Assembly (NCBI GenBank): GCA_020447005.1
Contig: JAGRDO010000026.1
Location: forward strand, 1-41,097
Length of the DNA: 41,097 nucleotides
Reading direction: 5' to 3'
DNA from: Paracoccaceae bacterium
GTDB lineage: Bacteria > Pseudomonadota > Alphaproteobacteria > Rhodobacterales > Rhodobacteraceae
The notes beneath the pieces were generated by a model. The model searched no databases. It was not told the origin of the DNA and worked only from the letters and a program-made list of their open reading frames with translations. Positions 33,956 to 41,097 of this stretch are shown one piece after another; positions within the stretch are counted from its first letter, which is position 1, and each line of letters starts with the position of its first letter. Made by a program: the position numbers and the translations under genes.

Positions 33956-35879
33956 AGCTTCCGTGCGGCAGGACGCGGCGCCACCTTCCGTCCGGCGCGA
34001 CGTCGGTCAGAGGCTCGGGGCCATCGCCCGGCAGCTTCGGGCGCGGAATGCGCTGTTGTGCGTCTTCGGCGTCCTCGGCCTCGTCGGTCGACTGCCGCGC
34101 CCACATCGCCGCATAGCGCCCGCCCCTGGCCAAAAGCGCGTCATGCGTGCCTTCCTCGATCACCACGCCCTTTTCCAGCACCACGATGCGATCGCAGTCC
34201 GATATCGTCGACAACCGGTGCGCGATGGTGATCACCGTGCGCCCCTCGCCCATCGCGCGCAGACTGTCCTGAATGTCGCGCTCGGTCTGGCTGTCCAGCG
34301 CCGATGTCGCCTCGTCCAGCAGAAGGATCGGCGGGTTCTTCAGCAAGGTGCGCGCAATGCCCACCCGCTGCTTTTCCCCGCCGGAAAGCTTCAGCCCGCG
34401 CTCGCCCACCCGCGTGTCATAGCCTTCGGGCAGCGACATGATGAAATCATGGATCTTCGCCGCCTTCGCCGCCGCGATCATCTCGTCGCGGCTGGCCTCG
34501 GGCCGCCCATAGGCGATGTTGTAAAGCACGGTATCATTGAACAGAACCGTATCCTGCGGCACGACCCCGATCTGCGCATGCAGGCTGTCCTGCGTCACGT
34601 CGCGCACATCCTGCCCGTCGATCAGCAGCGCCCCTCCGGTGACGTCATAGAACCGGAAAAGAAGCCGCCCGATCGTGGACTTGCCCGACCCCGATGGCCC
34701 GACGATGGCCACCTTCTCGCTCGCGCCCACCTTCACGCTGACCCCTTTCAGGATCTCGCGCTCCGGTTCATAGCTGAAACGCAGGTCGCGCAATTCGACC
34801 GCGCCGCCCGACACGTTCAACGCCGGCGCGCCCGGCTTGTCGGTGATCTCGGCCGGCTGGCCCAGCAGATCGAACATCTCGCCCATGTCGACCAGCGCCT
34901 GCCGGATCTCGCGATAGACCGTGCCAAGGAAGTTCAGGGGCAGCGTGATCTGGATCATGTAGGCGTTGACCATGACGAAATCGCCCACCGTCAGAACCCC
35001 CGCCTCAACGCCCATCGCGGCCATGACCATGACGATGACCAGCCCTGCGGTGATGATCGCCGACTGGCCGAAATTCAGCATCGACAGCGACTGGCCGGTC
35101 TTGATCGCGGCGGATTCGTAGCCTTCCATCGCGGCGTCATAGCGGGCCGCCTCGCGCACTTCGGCGCCGAAATACTTGACGGTTTCGAAGTTCAGCAGGC
35201 TGTCCACCGCCTTCTGGTTCGCATCCGTGTCCTGTTCGTTCATCTTGCGGCGGATCTTCACCCGCCATTCGGTAATCTTGAACGTATAGGTCACGTAAAG
35301 CGTGATGGTGACGACGACGACAGCGGCATAGCGCCAGTCAAAAAGCACCGCGAAGATCACCGTCACCATCGTCAGTTCAAGGATCAGCGGCCCGACCGAC
35401 AAGAGCATGAAGCGCAAAAGGAATTCGACCCCCTTCACCCCGCGCTCGATGATCCGGCTCAGCCCGCCGGTCTTGCGGGTGATGTGGTAGCGCATGGACA
35501 GCGCATGGATATGGGTGAAGGTCTCCAGCGCCAGCTTGCGCAAGGCCCGCTGGCCCACGCGGACAAAGATCACATCGCGCAATTCGTTGAACCCGATAGA
35601 GCCGACCCGCGCCAGACCGTAGGCCACCGTCAGGCCGATCGCGCCCAGCGCCAGCAGCCAGCCGTCGTCGCGCATCTCGCCCGACAGCGCGTCAACCCCC
35701 GCTTTGTAGAAGAACGGGGTCAGAACCGCGATGACCTTGGCCATGGCCAGCGCCACCAGCGACAGGACGACACGGCGGCGCACCCAGGGTTCATTGTCGG
35801 GCCACAGATAGGGGGCGACGCGCCGCATCGTCCGCAACCCGCGTCCCCATCCGTCCTGACCCTGCACGCCGCCCGACAT
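33954..35879 (-). CDS. Atm1-type ABC transporter (ABCB7/HMT1 family), ATP-binding and permease
   Basis: 641 aa from MSGGVQGQDGWGRGL at 35879, preceded by AGGAAAGTG. It is a half-transporter: six transmembrane helices (about 40-320) then an ATPase domain with GPSGSGKST (Walker A), LSGGEKQR (signature) and ILLLDEATSALD (Walker B). The motif NFETVKYFG is diagnostic for the Atm1 family, whose members export glutathione-linked sulfur/iron or heavy-metal conjugates. The C-terminal tail is acidic. It is divergent from an ArsR-family gene with a cysteine-rich tail, which suggests a metal-responsive role like that proposed for NaAtm1. Confidence 0.93.
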   Translation of the reverse strand: MSGGVQGQDGWGRGLRTMRRVAPYLWPDNEPWVRRRVVLSLVALAMAKVIAVLTPFFYKAGVDALSGEMRDDGWLLALGAIGLTVAYGLARVGSIGFNELRDVIFVRVGQRALRKLALETFTHIHALSMRYHITRKTGGLSRIIERGVKGVEFLLRFMLLSVGPLILELTMVTVIFAVLFDWRYAAVVVVTITLYVTYTFKITEWRVKIRRKMNEQDTDANQKAVDSLLNFETVKYFGAEVREAARYDAAMEGYESAAIKTGQSLSMLNFGQSAIITAGLVIVMVMAAMGVEAGVLTVGDFVMVNAYMIQITLPLNFLGTVYREIRQALVDMGEMFDLLGQPAEITDKPGAPALNVSGGAVELRDLRFSYEPEREILKGVSVKVGASEKVAIVGPSGSGKSTIGRLLFRFYDVTGGALLIDGQDVRDVTQDSLHAQIGVVPQDTVLFNDTVLYNIAYGRPEASRDEMIAAAKAAKIHDFIMSLPEGYDTRVGERGLKLSGGEKQRVGIARTLLKNPPILLLDEATSALDSQTERDIQDSLRAMGEGRTVITIAHRLSTISDCDRIVVLEKGVVIEEGTHDALLARGGRYAAMWARQSTDEAEDAEDAQQRIPRPKLPGDGPEPLTDVAPDGRWRRVLPHGS

Positions 35880-35891
35880 CACTTTCCTGCC

Positions 35892-35923
35892 TTTTCGCAT
35901 TTTCGGATTTTCGCATTTTCGCC
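35892..35923. repeat. Four tandem 8-bp units upstream of atm1
   Basis: TTTTCGCA, TTTTCGGA, TTTTCGCA and TTTTCGCC follow each other without gaps, only 12 nt upstream of the atm1 ATG (in the 5' leader on the - strand). The stretch is strikingly T/A-rich in this GC-rich window. It could be a repeat expansion in the leader, or part of the atm1 control region. Confidence 0.8.
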
Positions 35924-35970
35924 CGCTTGATCGCAGCTTCCGCACCGGGTATCAAGGAGAAACTTCAACA

Positions 35971-35988
35971 GTTCATGAGTAATTGAAT
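35971..35988. promoter_or_regulatory. Candidate ArsR operator dyad next to the arsR start
   Basis: GTTCAT (35971-35976) and ATTGAAT (35982-35988) form an imperfect dyad with TTCA/TGAA half-sites, centred about 35979. ArsR/SmtB operators are usually AT-rich dyads of this type. It ends 2 nt before the arsR start codon, so a bound repressor would block the start region. Confidence 0.4.
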
Positions 35989-35989
35989 A

Positions 35990-36325
35990 ATGGATCAGGC
36001 AAAGGCCCTCGCGGCGCTCTCGGCACTGGCCAATGACACAAGACTGGATCTGGTGCGCCGGCTGATCCCGGCCGGCGAAAAGGGCCTTCCCGCCGGGGAC
36101 ATCGCCGAGGCGCTCGGGGTGTCGGCCTCGCGCCTGTCCTTTCACCTTTCGGCGCTGCAGGGCGCGGGGCTTGTCACCGCGCGGCGCGAATCGCGCAATG
36201 TGATCTATGCGGTCAACCGGGGCGGCATCGGCGCGCTTGTTTCCTATATCCTCGACGATTGCTGCTGCGCCGATCCCGGCATCCGCGCCTGCTGCGCGGC
36301 GCAGGGGCAGGATCACGGGCACTAG
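35990..36325 (+). CDS. ArsR/SmtB-family regulator with C-terminal cysteine cluster
   Basis: 111 aa. The winged helix-turn-helix is clear: LSALANDTRLDLVRRLI, then GDIAEALGVSASRLSFHLSAL (recognition helix) and ARRESRNVIYAVN (wing). The usual alpha-3 CVC metal motif is absent. Instead the tail carries Cys91-93 (DDCCC) and Cys101-102 (RACCAA) followed by HGH, a plausible thiolate site for As(III), Cd(II) or similar. The start is weak: the only AAGGAG lies about 30 nt upstream, with a 3-codon ATG-AGT-AAT-TGA frame between. It probably represses the divergent atm1 and itself. Confidence 0.9.
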   Translation: MDQAKALAALSALANDTRLDLVRRLIPAGEKGLPAGDIAEALGVSASRLSFHLSALQGAGLVTARRESRNVIYAVNRGGIGALVSYILDDCCCADPGIRACCAAQGQDHGH

Positions 36326-36377
36326 GGCGGCGACCGGCGCCCGCTCCGACGCCACCCGGGCACAGGCGCGCCGCTGC

Positions 36378-38021
36378 CTAACCGTCCAGCAACGCCTGCG
36401 CCGCCGCGCGCGCCGCGTCCGTCACGTTCTCGCCCGCCAGCATCCGCGCCAGTTCATCGACCCGCTCTCCGGGCGCAAGGCGCGTGACCCGCGATGTCGT
36501 GGCGCCCTTCGCCACCTGCTTTTCCACCCGCCAGTGATGACCGCCGCGCGCGGCCACCTGCGGGCTGTGGGTGACGACAAGGATCTGGGCCCCCTCGGCC
36601 AGCCGCTCCAGCCGCCGCCCCACGGCATCGGCCGTCGCCCCGCCGACGCCCCGGTCGATCTCGTCAAAGATCATGGTCAGGGGCGATCCGCCACGGGCCA
36701 GACTGACCTTCAGCGCCAGAAGAAAGCGCGACAGCTCCCCGCCCGAGGCGATGCGGTTCAGCGCCCCGGCGGGCGCGCCGGGATTGGTCGCGACGGTGAA
36801 TTCGACCTGATCGGCACCCTCCGGGCCGGGTTCGGCGGGCGTGATCACCGTGGAAAACACCGCGCGCTCCATCTTCAGGGGCGCCAGTTCGGCCGCGATG
36901 GCGCGGTCAAGCCGGGCCGCGCCGGCCTGGCGCGCCTTGCCCAGGGCCGCGGCCGCTTCGCCGTAAGCCCCCTCGGCGGCCGCCACCTTCGCCCCAAGCG
37001 CGGCAATGTTCTCTGCCCCGCCGTCAAGGGCCGCCAGCCGGCCCCGCAAACCCTCGGCAAAAGCGCCGAGTTCGTCGGGCAGGACCGAATGCTTGCGCGC
37101 CAGACCCCGGATCGCGAACAGCCGCTCCTCGACGCGCTCCATCTCGCGCGGATCGAAATTCAGCCGCTCCAGCGCGGCGTCCACCCCCTGCGCGGCCTCG
37201 CCAAGCTCGGTGATCGCGCGGCCAAGGGCCTCGATCGCCCCGTCCAGCACGCCCTCGGCCCGTACCGCCGCGCCGTCAAGCCAGCGCGCCGCATCGCCCA
37301 TCAGCCCCTCGGCCCCTTCCGGCCCCAGTGCCGCCGCCGCCCGCGCAATGTCTTCACGCACGCGCTGCCCGGCCTGCATCATCCGGCGGCGCGCATCCAG
37401 TTCCGCCTCTTCGCCCGGCAATGGGTCCAGCTTGTCCAGTTCGGCCACGGCATGGCGCAGGAATTCCTCCTCGGCCCGCATCGCGGCCAGCGCCGCCTCG
37501 GCCGCCCCAAGCTCCTTGCGCGCGGCGGCCATCCCCGCCCAAAGGGCCCGAACCGCGCCGGTATCGACGCCGCAAAAGGCGTCGAGCATCTGGCGATGGC
37601 CGCGCGGGTTCAGAAGGCCACGGTCGTCATGCTGACCGTGAAGCTCGACCAGCACATCCGACAGCGCGCGCAGAACCTCGCCCGATGTGCGCCGGTCATT
37701 GACAAAGGCGGTCTTGCGCCCGTCGGCGGCATTGACCCGGCGCAGGATCAGCTCTTCCCCCGCCGCCAGCCCCGCCTCGTCCAGAACGGCGCGCGCCGGA
37801 TGCCCCGGCGGCAGGTCGAAAACCGCCGTCACCTCGCCCTGATCGGCACCCGCGCGCACCAGATCGGCGCGCCCGCGCCAGCCAAGCACAAAGCCGAGGC
37901 AATCGAGAAGAATCGACTTGCCGGCGCCGGTTTCACCGGTCAGCACGTTCAGCCCGGGCCGGAATTCCAGCTCCAGCCGCTCGATCAGCAACATGTCGCG
38001 AATCTCAAGCGTGCGAAGCAT
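36378..38021 (-). CDS. recN: DNA repair protein RecN
   Basis: 547 aa, normal length. It is an SMC-like ATPase for double-strand break repair: Walker A is GETGAGKS (29-36), a long coiled-coil middle holds LDKLDPLPGEEAELDARRRM, and Walker B is MIFDEIDRGVGG with the signature ASGGELSRFLLALK before it. The start MLRTLEIRDMLLIERLELEF is typical. It follows bamD by 39 nt, the conserved alphaproteobacterial order lpxC-bamD-recN. Confidence 0.96.
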   Translation of the reverse strand: MLRTLEIRDMLLIERLELEFRPGLNVLTGETGAGKSILLDCLGFVLGWRGRADLVRAGADQGEVTAVFDLPPGHPARAVLDEAGLAAGEELILRRVNAADGRKTAFVNDRRTSGEVLRALSDVLVELHGQHDDRGLLNPRGHRQMLDAFCGVDTGAVRALWAGMAAARKELGAAEAALAAMRAEEEFLRHAVAELDKLDPLPGEEAELDARRRMMQAGQRVREDIARAAAALGPEGAEGLMGDAARWLDGAAVRAEGVLDGAIEALGRAITELGEAAQGVDAALERLNFDPREMERVEERLFAIRGLARKHSVLPDELGAFAEGLRGRLAALDGGAENIAALGAKVAAAEGAYGEAAAALGKARQAGAARLDRAIAAELAPLKMERAVFSTVITPAEPGPEGADQVEFTVATNPGAPAGALNRIASGGELSRFLLALKVSLARGGSPLTMIFDEIDRGVGGATADAVGRRLERLAEGAQILVVTHSPQVAARGGHHWRVEKQVAKGATTSRVTRLAPGERVDELARMLAGENVTDAARAAAQALLDG

Positions 38022-38060
38022 CAGACGTGCCGCCCTGCGGCGCGCGTCCCGCCAACTGAC

Positions 38061-38900
38061 TCAGAGCCACTCACCCTTGATCACCTGCCGGTAAATCTGC
38101 GCCAGCCAGCCGTCGCCCTTCGCCTCCGGCCGCAGACCCTTTTCGGTCAGCAGCGCATAGCTGTCCTGATACCATTCGGTCGACTGGAAGTTATGGCCGA
38201 GAATCGCCCCGGCGGTCTGCGCCTCATCCGTCAGGCCAAGCGACAGATAGGCCTCGACCAGCCGGTGCAGCGCTTCCGGCGTATGGCTCGTGGTCTGATA
38301 ATCCTCGACAACCACGCGGAAGCGGTTGATCGCGGCGGTGAAATGATTGCGGCGCAGGTAATAGCGCCCGATCTCCATTTCCTTCGAGGCCAGATGGTCG
38401 AAGGCCAGATCGAATTTCAGGATCGCCGAACGGGCATATTCGCTGTCGGGATATTCCTCGATCACCGCGCGCAGCGCCTGCAGCGCCTGGAAGGTCAGGC
38501 CCTGATCGCGCCCGACCTCGTCAATCTGGTCATAATAGCTCAGCGCCAGCAGGTATTTGGCATAGGCCGCGTCTTCCTCGGCCGGATAGGTATCGATATA
38601 GCGCTGCGCGGTGGCGCGGCTGTTTTCGTAGTCGCGATGCTTGTGATAGGCGAAGGCCTGCATGATCAGCGCGCGCTTTGCCCATTCGGAATAGGGATAA
38701 AGCCGCTCGACCTCGCCGAAATACCTGACCGGCGCATCCGCCTTGCGGCTGGTTGCCAGTTCCTTTTCGCCCAGCTTGTAGATCGTGGCCGCGTCAAGCG
38801 TTTGCAGGTCAAGCTCGCGGTTGCCGCCGCCACAAGCCGCAAGCGTCACCGTCAGCACGAGGACACCGACAAGATTTGCCGTCTTTCCGCCCCGACCCAT
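38061..38900 (-). CDS. bamD: Outer membrane protein assembly factor BamD
   Basis: 279 aa. Lipobox LAAC with Cys23. The mature chain is a TPR solenoid: YKLGEKELATSRKADAPVRY, FGEVERLYPYSEWAKRALIM, YIDTYPAEEDAAYAKYLLALS and AIEEYPDSEYARSAILKFD-type units. BamD is the essential lipoprotein scaffold of the BAM complex that recruits substrates to BamA. It is the third BAM lipoprotein in this window. Confidence 0.95.
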   Translation of the reverse strand: MGRGGKTANLVGVLVLTVTLAACGGGNRELDLQTLDAATIYKLGEKELATSRKADAPVRYFGEVERLYPYSEWAKRALIMQAFAYHKHRDYENSRATAQRYIDTYPAEEDAAYAKYLLALSYYDQIDEVGRDQGLTFQALQALRAVIEEYPDSEYARSAILKFDLAFDHLASKEMEIGRYYLRRNHFTAAINRFRVVVEDYQTTSHTPEALHRLVEAYLSLGLTDEAQTAGAILGHNFQSTEWYQDSYALLTEKGLRPEAKGDGWLAQIYRQVIKGEWL

Positions 38901-38983
38901 TGCCTGCCTACCTTGTTATCACGTCACGATTTTGCGCCGCCATCGCCCGCCTCCGGGCTGCGGTTCGCCTCGTCCTAGCACAG

Positions 38984-39015
38984 AAAAATCCGGGGCGCAA
39001 AACGCCTTTCGCCCC
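38984..39015 (-). terminator. Intrinsic terminator after lpxC
   Basis: On the - strand GGGGCG (39015-39010) pairs with CGCCCC (38997-38992) around a 12-nt loop, followed by GGA and five Ts (38988-38984). This is a convincing, modest terminator in the 126-nt gap between lpxC and bamD, so bamD-recN may have its own promoter. Confidence 0.6.
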
Positions 39016-39026
39016 TTCGCGCCAGC

Positions 39027-39950
39027 TTATGCGACGGCGTGAATATCGTGCAGGCCGATCCCCGCGCCCGGCAGGCTTTGCCGGCGATCGCTGTCCAGCT
39101 TGACGATGCGATAGGCCGCGGGGTCGGCGAAGAGCGCGCGCAAAAGCCGGTTGGTCATCGCGTGGCCCGCGCGGTGGCCCGTGTAGCGGCCGAGAATCGG
39201 CGCACCGGCCAGCGCCAGATCGCCCAGCGCATCCAGCATCTTGTGGCGCACGGGTTCATCGGCATGGCGCAACCCGCCCGGGCTCAGCACCTTGTCGCCG
39301 TCGAAGACGACCGCGTTTTCCCCCGGCTCGCCACCCAGGGCAAGACCCATGGCCTGCATCGCATCGACATCGGCCTGACGGCAGAAGGTGCGGCTGTCGC
39401 TCAGCTCGCGCAGGAAGGCGCCATTGGCCATCGACAGGCGCTTGTCCTGCCTTCCGATCGCGCGATCGGCAAAGTCGATGTGAAATTCGATTTCCAGCGT
39501 CCGGCCCGGCTCAAGCCGCGCAAAGGCAGCGCCATCGCGCACCTCGACCGGCTTCAGCACCTCGAAGACATGCAGATCGGCGTCAAGCTCGCGGATGCCG
39601 CGCGCGACAAAGCCCGCGGCGAAGGGCGCGGACGAGCCGTCGAGGATCGGCACTTCCGGGCCGTCGATCTCGATCAGCGCATTGTGGATGCCGCATCCGG
39701 CCAGCGCGGCCATGACATGCTCGATGGTCGAGACCGACACACCGGCCTCGTTCGAAATCACGGTGCAGAGTTTCGCATTCGAGACCGAGGCCCAATGCGC
39801 ACGCACCATTGCGTCGCGGCCGATCACGTCGGTGCGGCGGAACCAGATGCCATATTCGGCCGAAGCCGGGTGGACCGTCATTCGCGCACGCGTGCCCGAA
39901 TGCAGGCCTTTGCCGGTAAAACTGATCGACGATCTGATCGTGGTCTGCAC
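39027..39950 (-). CDS. lpxC: UDP-3-O-acyl-N-acetylglucosamine deacetylase LpxC
   Basis: 307 aa from a GTG at 39950 behind GAGGAATACC; this gives the usual LpxC beginning (VQTTIRSSISFTGKGLHSG). A longer ATG start at 40022 is possible. LpxC catalyses the committed step of lipid A synthesis. Zinc ligands are His78 in TIEHVMAAL, His236 and Asp240 in VRHKMLDALGD, with the catalytic His263 in GHRAGHAMTN; spacing matches E. coli H79/H238/D242/H265. It lies downstream of ftsZ in the same direction. Confidence 0.96.
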   Translation of the reverse strand: MQTTIRSSISFTGKGLHSGTRARMTVHPASAEYGIWFRRTDVIGRDAMVRAHWASVSNAKLCTVISNEAGVSVSTIEHVMAALAGCGIHNALIEIDGPEVPILDGSSAPFAAGFVARGIRELDADLHVFEVLKPVEVRDGAAFARLEPGRTLEIEFHIDFADRAIGRQDKRLSMANGAFLRELSDSRTFCRQADVDAMQAMGLALGGEPGENAVVFDGDKVLSPGGLRHADEPVRHKMLDALGDLALAGAPILGRYTGHRAGHAMTNRLLRALFADPAAYRIVKLDSDRRQSLPGAGIGLHDIHAVA

Positions 39951-40031
39951 GGTATTCCTCAAGGCTGCGAAGGTTCGCTCCTTCGGCAGGGTTGAGGTAA
40001 ATGCCGGGCGATGAAAGGACAACTCACTCTT

Positions 40032-40048
40032 TGTAACCGAGTGTTACA
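40032..40048. promoter_or_regulatory. Perfect 17-bp dyad upstream of lpxC, candidate operator
   Basis: TGTAAC (40032-40037), five central bases, GTTACA (40043-40048): perfect inverted repeat. It is between the ftsZ terminator and lpxC, 82 nt before the GTG start. It resembles a palindromic regulator site, but I do not recognise the regulator; the spacing is one base short of the TGT-N12-ACA sites of PpsR/CrtJ. Confidence 0.5.
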
Positions 40049-40121
40049 GTTTTGCTAAGCTTGCGCGAAGGCTTGCCGAAAACCACAGGTTGGCGCCGTA
40101 AACACCCGAAATATATAAAGA

Positions 40122-40147
40122 AAAAGACCGGGTCACCCCGGTCTTTT
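40122..40147 (-). terminator. Intrinsic terminator of ftsZ
   Basis: AAAAGACCGGG (40122-40132) pairs with CCCGGTCTTTT (40137-40147): 11 bp with a 4-nt loop. On the - strand it is followed by a T-rich run (TTTTTCTTTATATATTT), the best terminator in the window. It isolates ftsZ transcription from lpxC. Confidence 0.92.
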
Positions 40148-40168
40148 CTGGCAAAACGTGACTGTTGA

Positions 40169-41097
40169 TCAGTTGGCCTGACGCCGCAGGAAGGCCGGAA
40201 TTTCGATCCGTTCCTGCTCGGGGCTGGTCTCCTGCTCATCGTCATAGGCCGCCGAAGCCTGCGGGCGCGCACGCATCGACGGGGCCTGACGCTCGGTTTG
40301 TTCGGCCGCATGGCCGGACATCCGGTTCAACAGGTTGTTGATGCCGAAACGCGGCTTTTCGGGCATCCGCTGCTGGCTGGCCGGGGCGGCCGGCTGGGCG
40401 GCGTGGCGCGCCTGCTGTCCCGGTGCGCGGTTGACCGCGGCCTGAAGCCGGGCCAGCGCCTCGGGTGAAGGGGTGCCGGGCGCGCGCGGGCGCGGGGCCA
40501 CGAATTCGGCTTCCTCATCGACGTGAACGGCCGCGGCGGGCTGCGCCGCCTGCTGCGGACGATAGGCCGGCGGCGGAAGATCGTCGTCCCGGCCCGCCGA
40601 TGTCGCATCGAACAGCGTCCGGTCTTCGGCCAGCTCGCGTGCGACCGGTGCCGGTGCCGGTGCCGGTGCCGGCGTTTCGGCAACCGTGCGGGCAGGTTCC
40701 GCAGCGGCCTGCCGCGGCGCCGGTGTCACGACCGGATCGACAAGCTGCTTCGGCGGCAGCGGCTCGGCCATGCGCCGGCGCGGTGTCGGGATTTCGGCAT
40801 GCACGTCCGACGCATCGATGCCGGTCGCCACGACCGAAACCCGCATCACGCCGTCCATGCCATCGTCCAGCGTGGAACCGACGATGATATTCGCATCCGG
40901 GTCCACTTCCTCGCGGATGCGGTTCGCGGCCTCGTCCAGCTCGAACAGCGTCAGGTCCGAACCGCCGGTGATGTTGATCAGAACGCCCTTGGCGCCCTTC
41001 AGGCTGATTTCGTCCAGAAGCGGGTTGGCGATGGCCTTCTCGGCCGCCTGAACCGCGCGGTCCTCGCCGCTCGCCTCGCCCGTGCCCATCATCGCCT
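40169..41097 (-). CDS. ftsZ: Cell division protein FtsZ, C-terminal part (5' end outside window)
   Basis: The last about 309 codons are present. The C-terminal GTPase subdomain begins at the edge ([20 protein letters not shown]) and runs to the RVSVVATGI strand. A long Pro/Ala/Gln-rich linker of about 190 residues follows, containing an Ala-Pro repeat, then NNLLNRMSG and the conserved C-terminal peptide ending [13 protein letters not shown], which binds FtsA and other partners. FtsZ polymerises at midcell to build the Z ring. The long linker is typical of alphaproteobacteria. Confidence 0.97.
   Translation of the reverse strand, partial: AMMGTGEASGEDRAVQAAEKAIANPLLDEISLKGAKGVLINITGGSDLTLFELDEAANRIREEVDPDANIIVGSTLDDGMDGVMRVSVVATGIDASDVHAEIPTPRRRMAEPLPPKQLVDPVVTPAPRQAAAEPARTVAETPAPAPAPAPVARELAEDRTLFDATSAGRDDDLPPPAYRPQQAAQPAAAVHVDEEAEFVAPRPRAPGTPSPEALARLQAAVNRAPGQQARHAAQPAAPASQQRMPEKPRFGINNLLNRMSGHAAEQTERQAPSMRARPQASAAYDDEQETSPEQERIEIPAFLRRQAN
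40645..40674. repeat. Hexanucleotide microsatellite in the FtsZ linker
   Basis: Four copies of CCGGTG and one CCGGCG in tandem, encoding an Ala-Pro repeat on the - strand. In-frame gain or loss of units would lengthen or shorten the disordered linker by two residues each. Confidence 0.85.

Noticed and set aside
33858..35930. 690-aa + strand open frame opposite atm1
   Set aside because: Shadow of the atm1 coding strand; His/Asp-rich with no recognisable motif.
36207..38978. 923-aa + strand open frame opposite recN and bamD
   Set aside because: Antisense of recN/bamD with compositional bias only.
40032..40048. PpsR/CrtJ site at the lpxC dyad
   Set aside because: The TGT and ACA are 11 bases apart, not the 12 of the PpsR consensus, and no photosynthesis genes are near.
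1..41097. CRISPR array, insertion sequence or prophage
   Set aside because: No regularly spaced direct repeats with unique spacers and no transposase, integrase or phage structural genes are visible.

Overview
The window is GC-rich chromosomal DNA from an alphaproteobacterium, most likely Rhodobacterales (Rhodobacteraceae in the broad sense). The basis is gene content and order: yceD-rpmF-plsX-fabH-ihfA-merR, argS-SPOR-nagZ-scpA-scpB, yfgM-bamB-der, ftsZ-lpxC-bamD-recN, a single-cysteine DksA, a double-length Dcd, a DUF2927 lipoprotein and the FtsZ tail ending in PAFLRRQAN. The genus cannot be fixed from the sequence alone. No insertion sequence, prophage or CRISPR array is visible, and coding density is very high.

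Layout. 1-6.3 kb (+ strand except bamE): the end of an acyl-CoA synthetase, bamE, then a ribosome/phospholipid/fatty-acid cluster (yceD, rpmF, plsX, fabH, ihfA, merR-like), tRNA-Pro(GGG) and dcd. 6.3-13.3 kb (- strand): argS, SPOR protein, nagZ, scpA, scpB and a small basic protein in one tightly overlapping run, preceded by a VOC enzyme and a degenerate SDR. 13.4-19.1 kb (- strand): a run containing a MoxR ATPase, GNAT, DUF2927 lipoprotein, 54-aa membrane protein, VWA protein, 117-aa membrane protein, DedA and an M48 protease; most joints overlap by 1-4 nt. 19.2-24.8 kb: dksA, two FAD enzymes, xthA, an A-type Fe-S carrier and dgt. 24.8-25.7 kb: two tandem paralogous secreted proteins of unknown function. 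25.9-31.5 kb: serS with a translationally coupled FkbM methyltransferase, facing der-bamB-yfgM. 31.7-33.9 kb: a short RTX calcium-binding protein and an unknown lipoprotein, the most accessory-looking part. 33.9-36.3 kb: an Atm1-type ABC exporter divergent from a cysteine-rich ArsR regulator. 36.4-41.1 kb (- strand): recN, bamD, lpxC and the 3' end of ftsZ.

Most of the window is envelope and cell-cycle housekeeping. Three BAM lipoproteins (BamE, BamB, BamD) occur at three separate loci. FtsZ, LpxC, NagZ, SPOR and ScpAB link division, lipid A, peptidoglycan recycling and chromosome condensation. The parts most likely to hide undescribed biology are the MoxR-VWA operon with its interleaved small membrane proteins, the tandem secreted paralogs, the ArsR/Atm1 divergon with its repeats and dyad, and several unassigned palindromes upstream of lpxC, the 32.8-kb lipoprotein and xthA. 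I did not find a clear new defence or mobile system.
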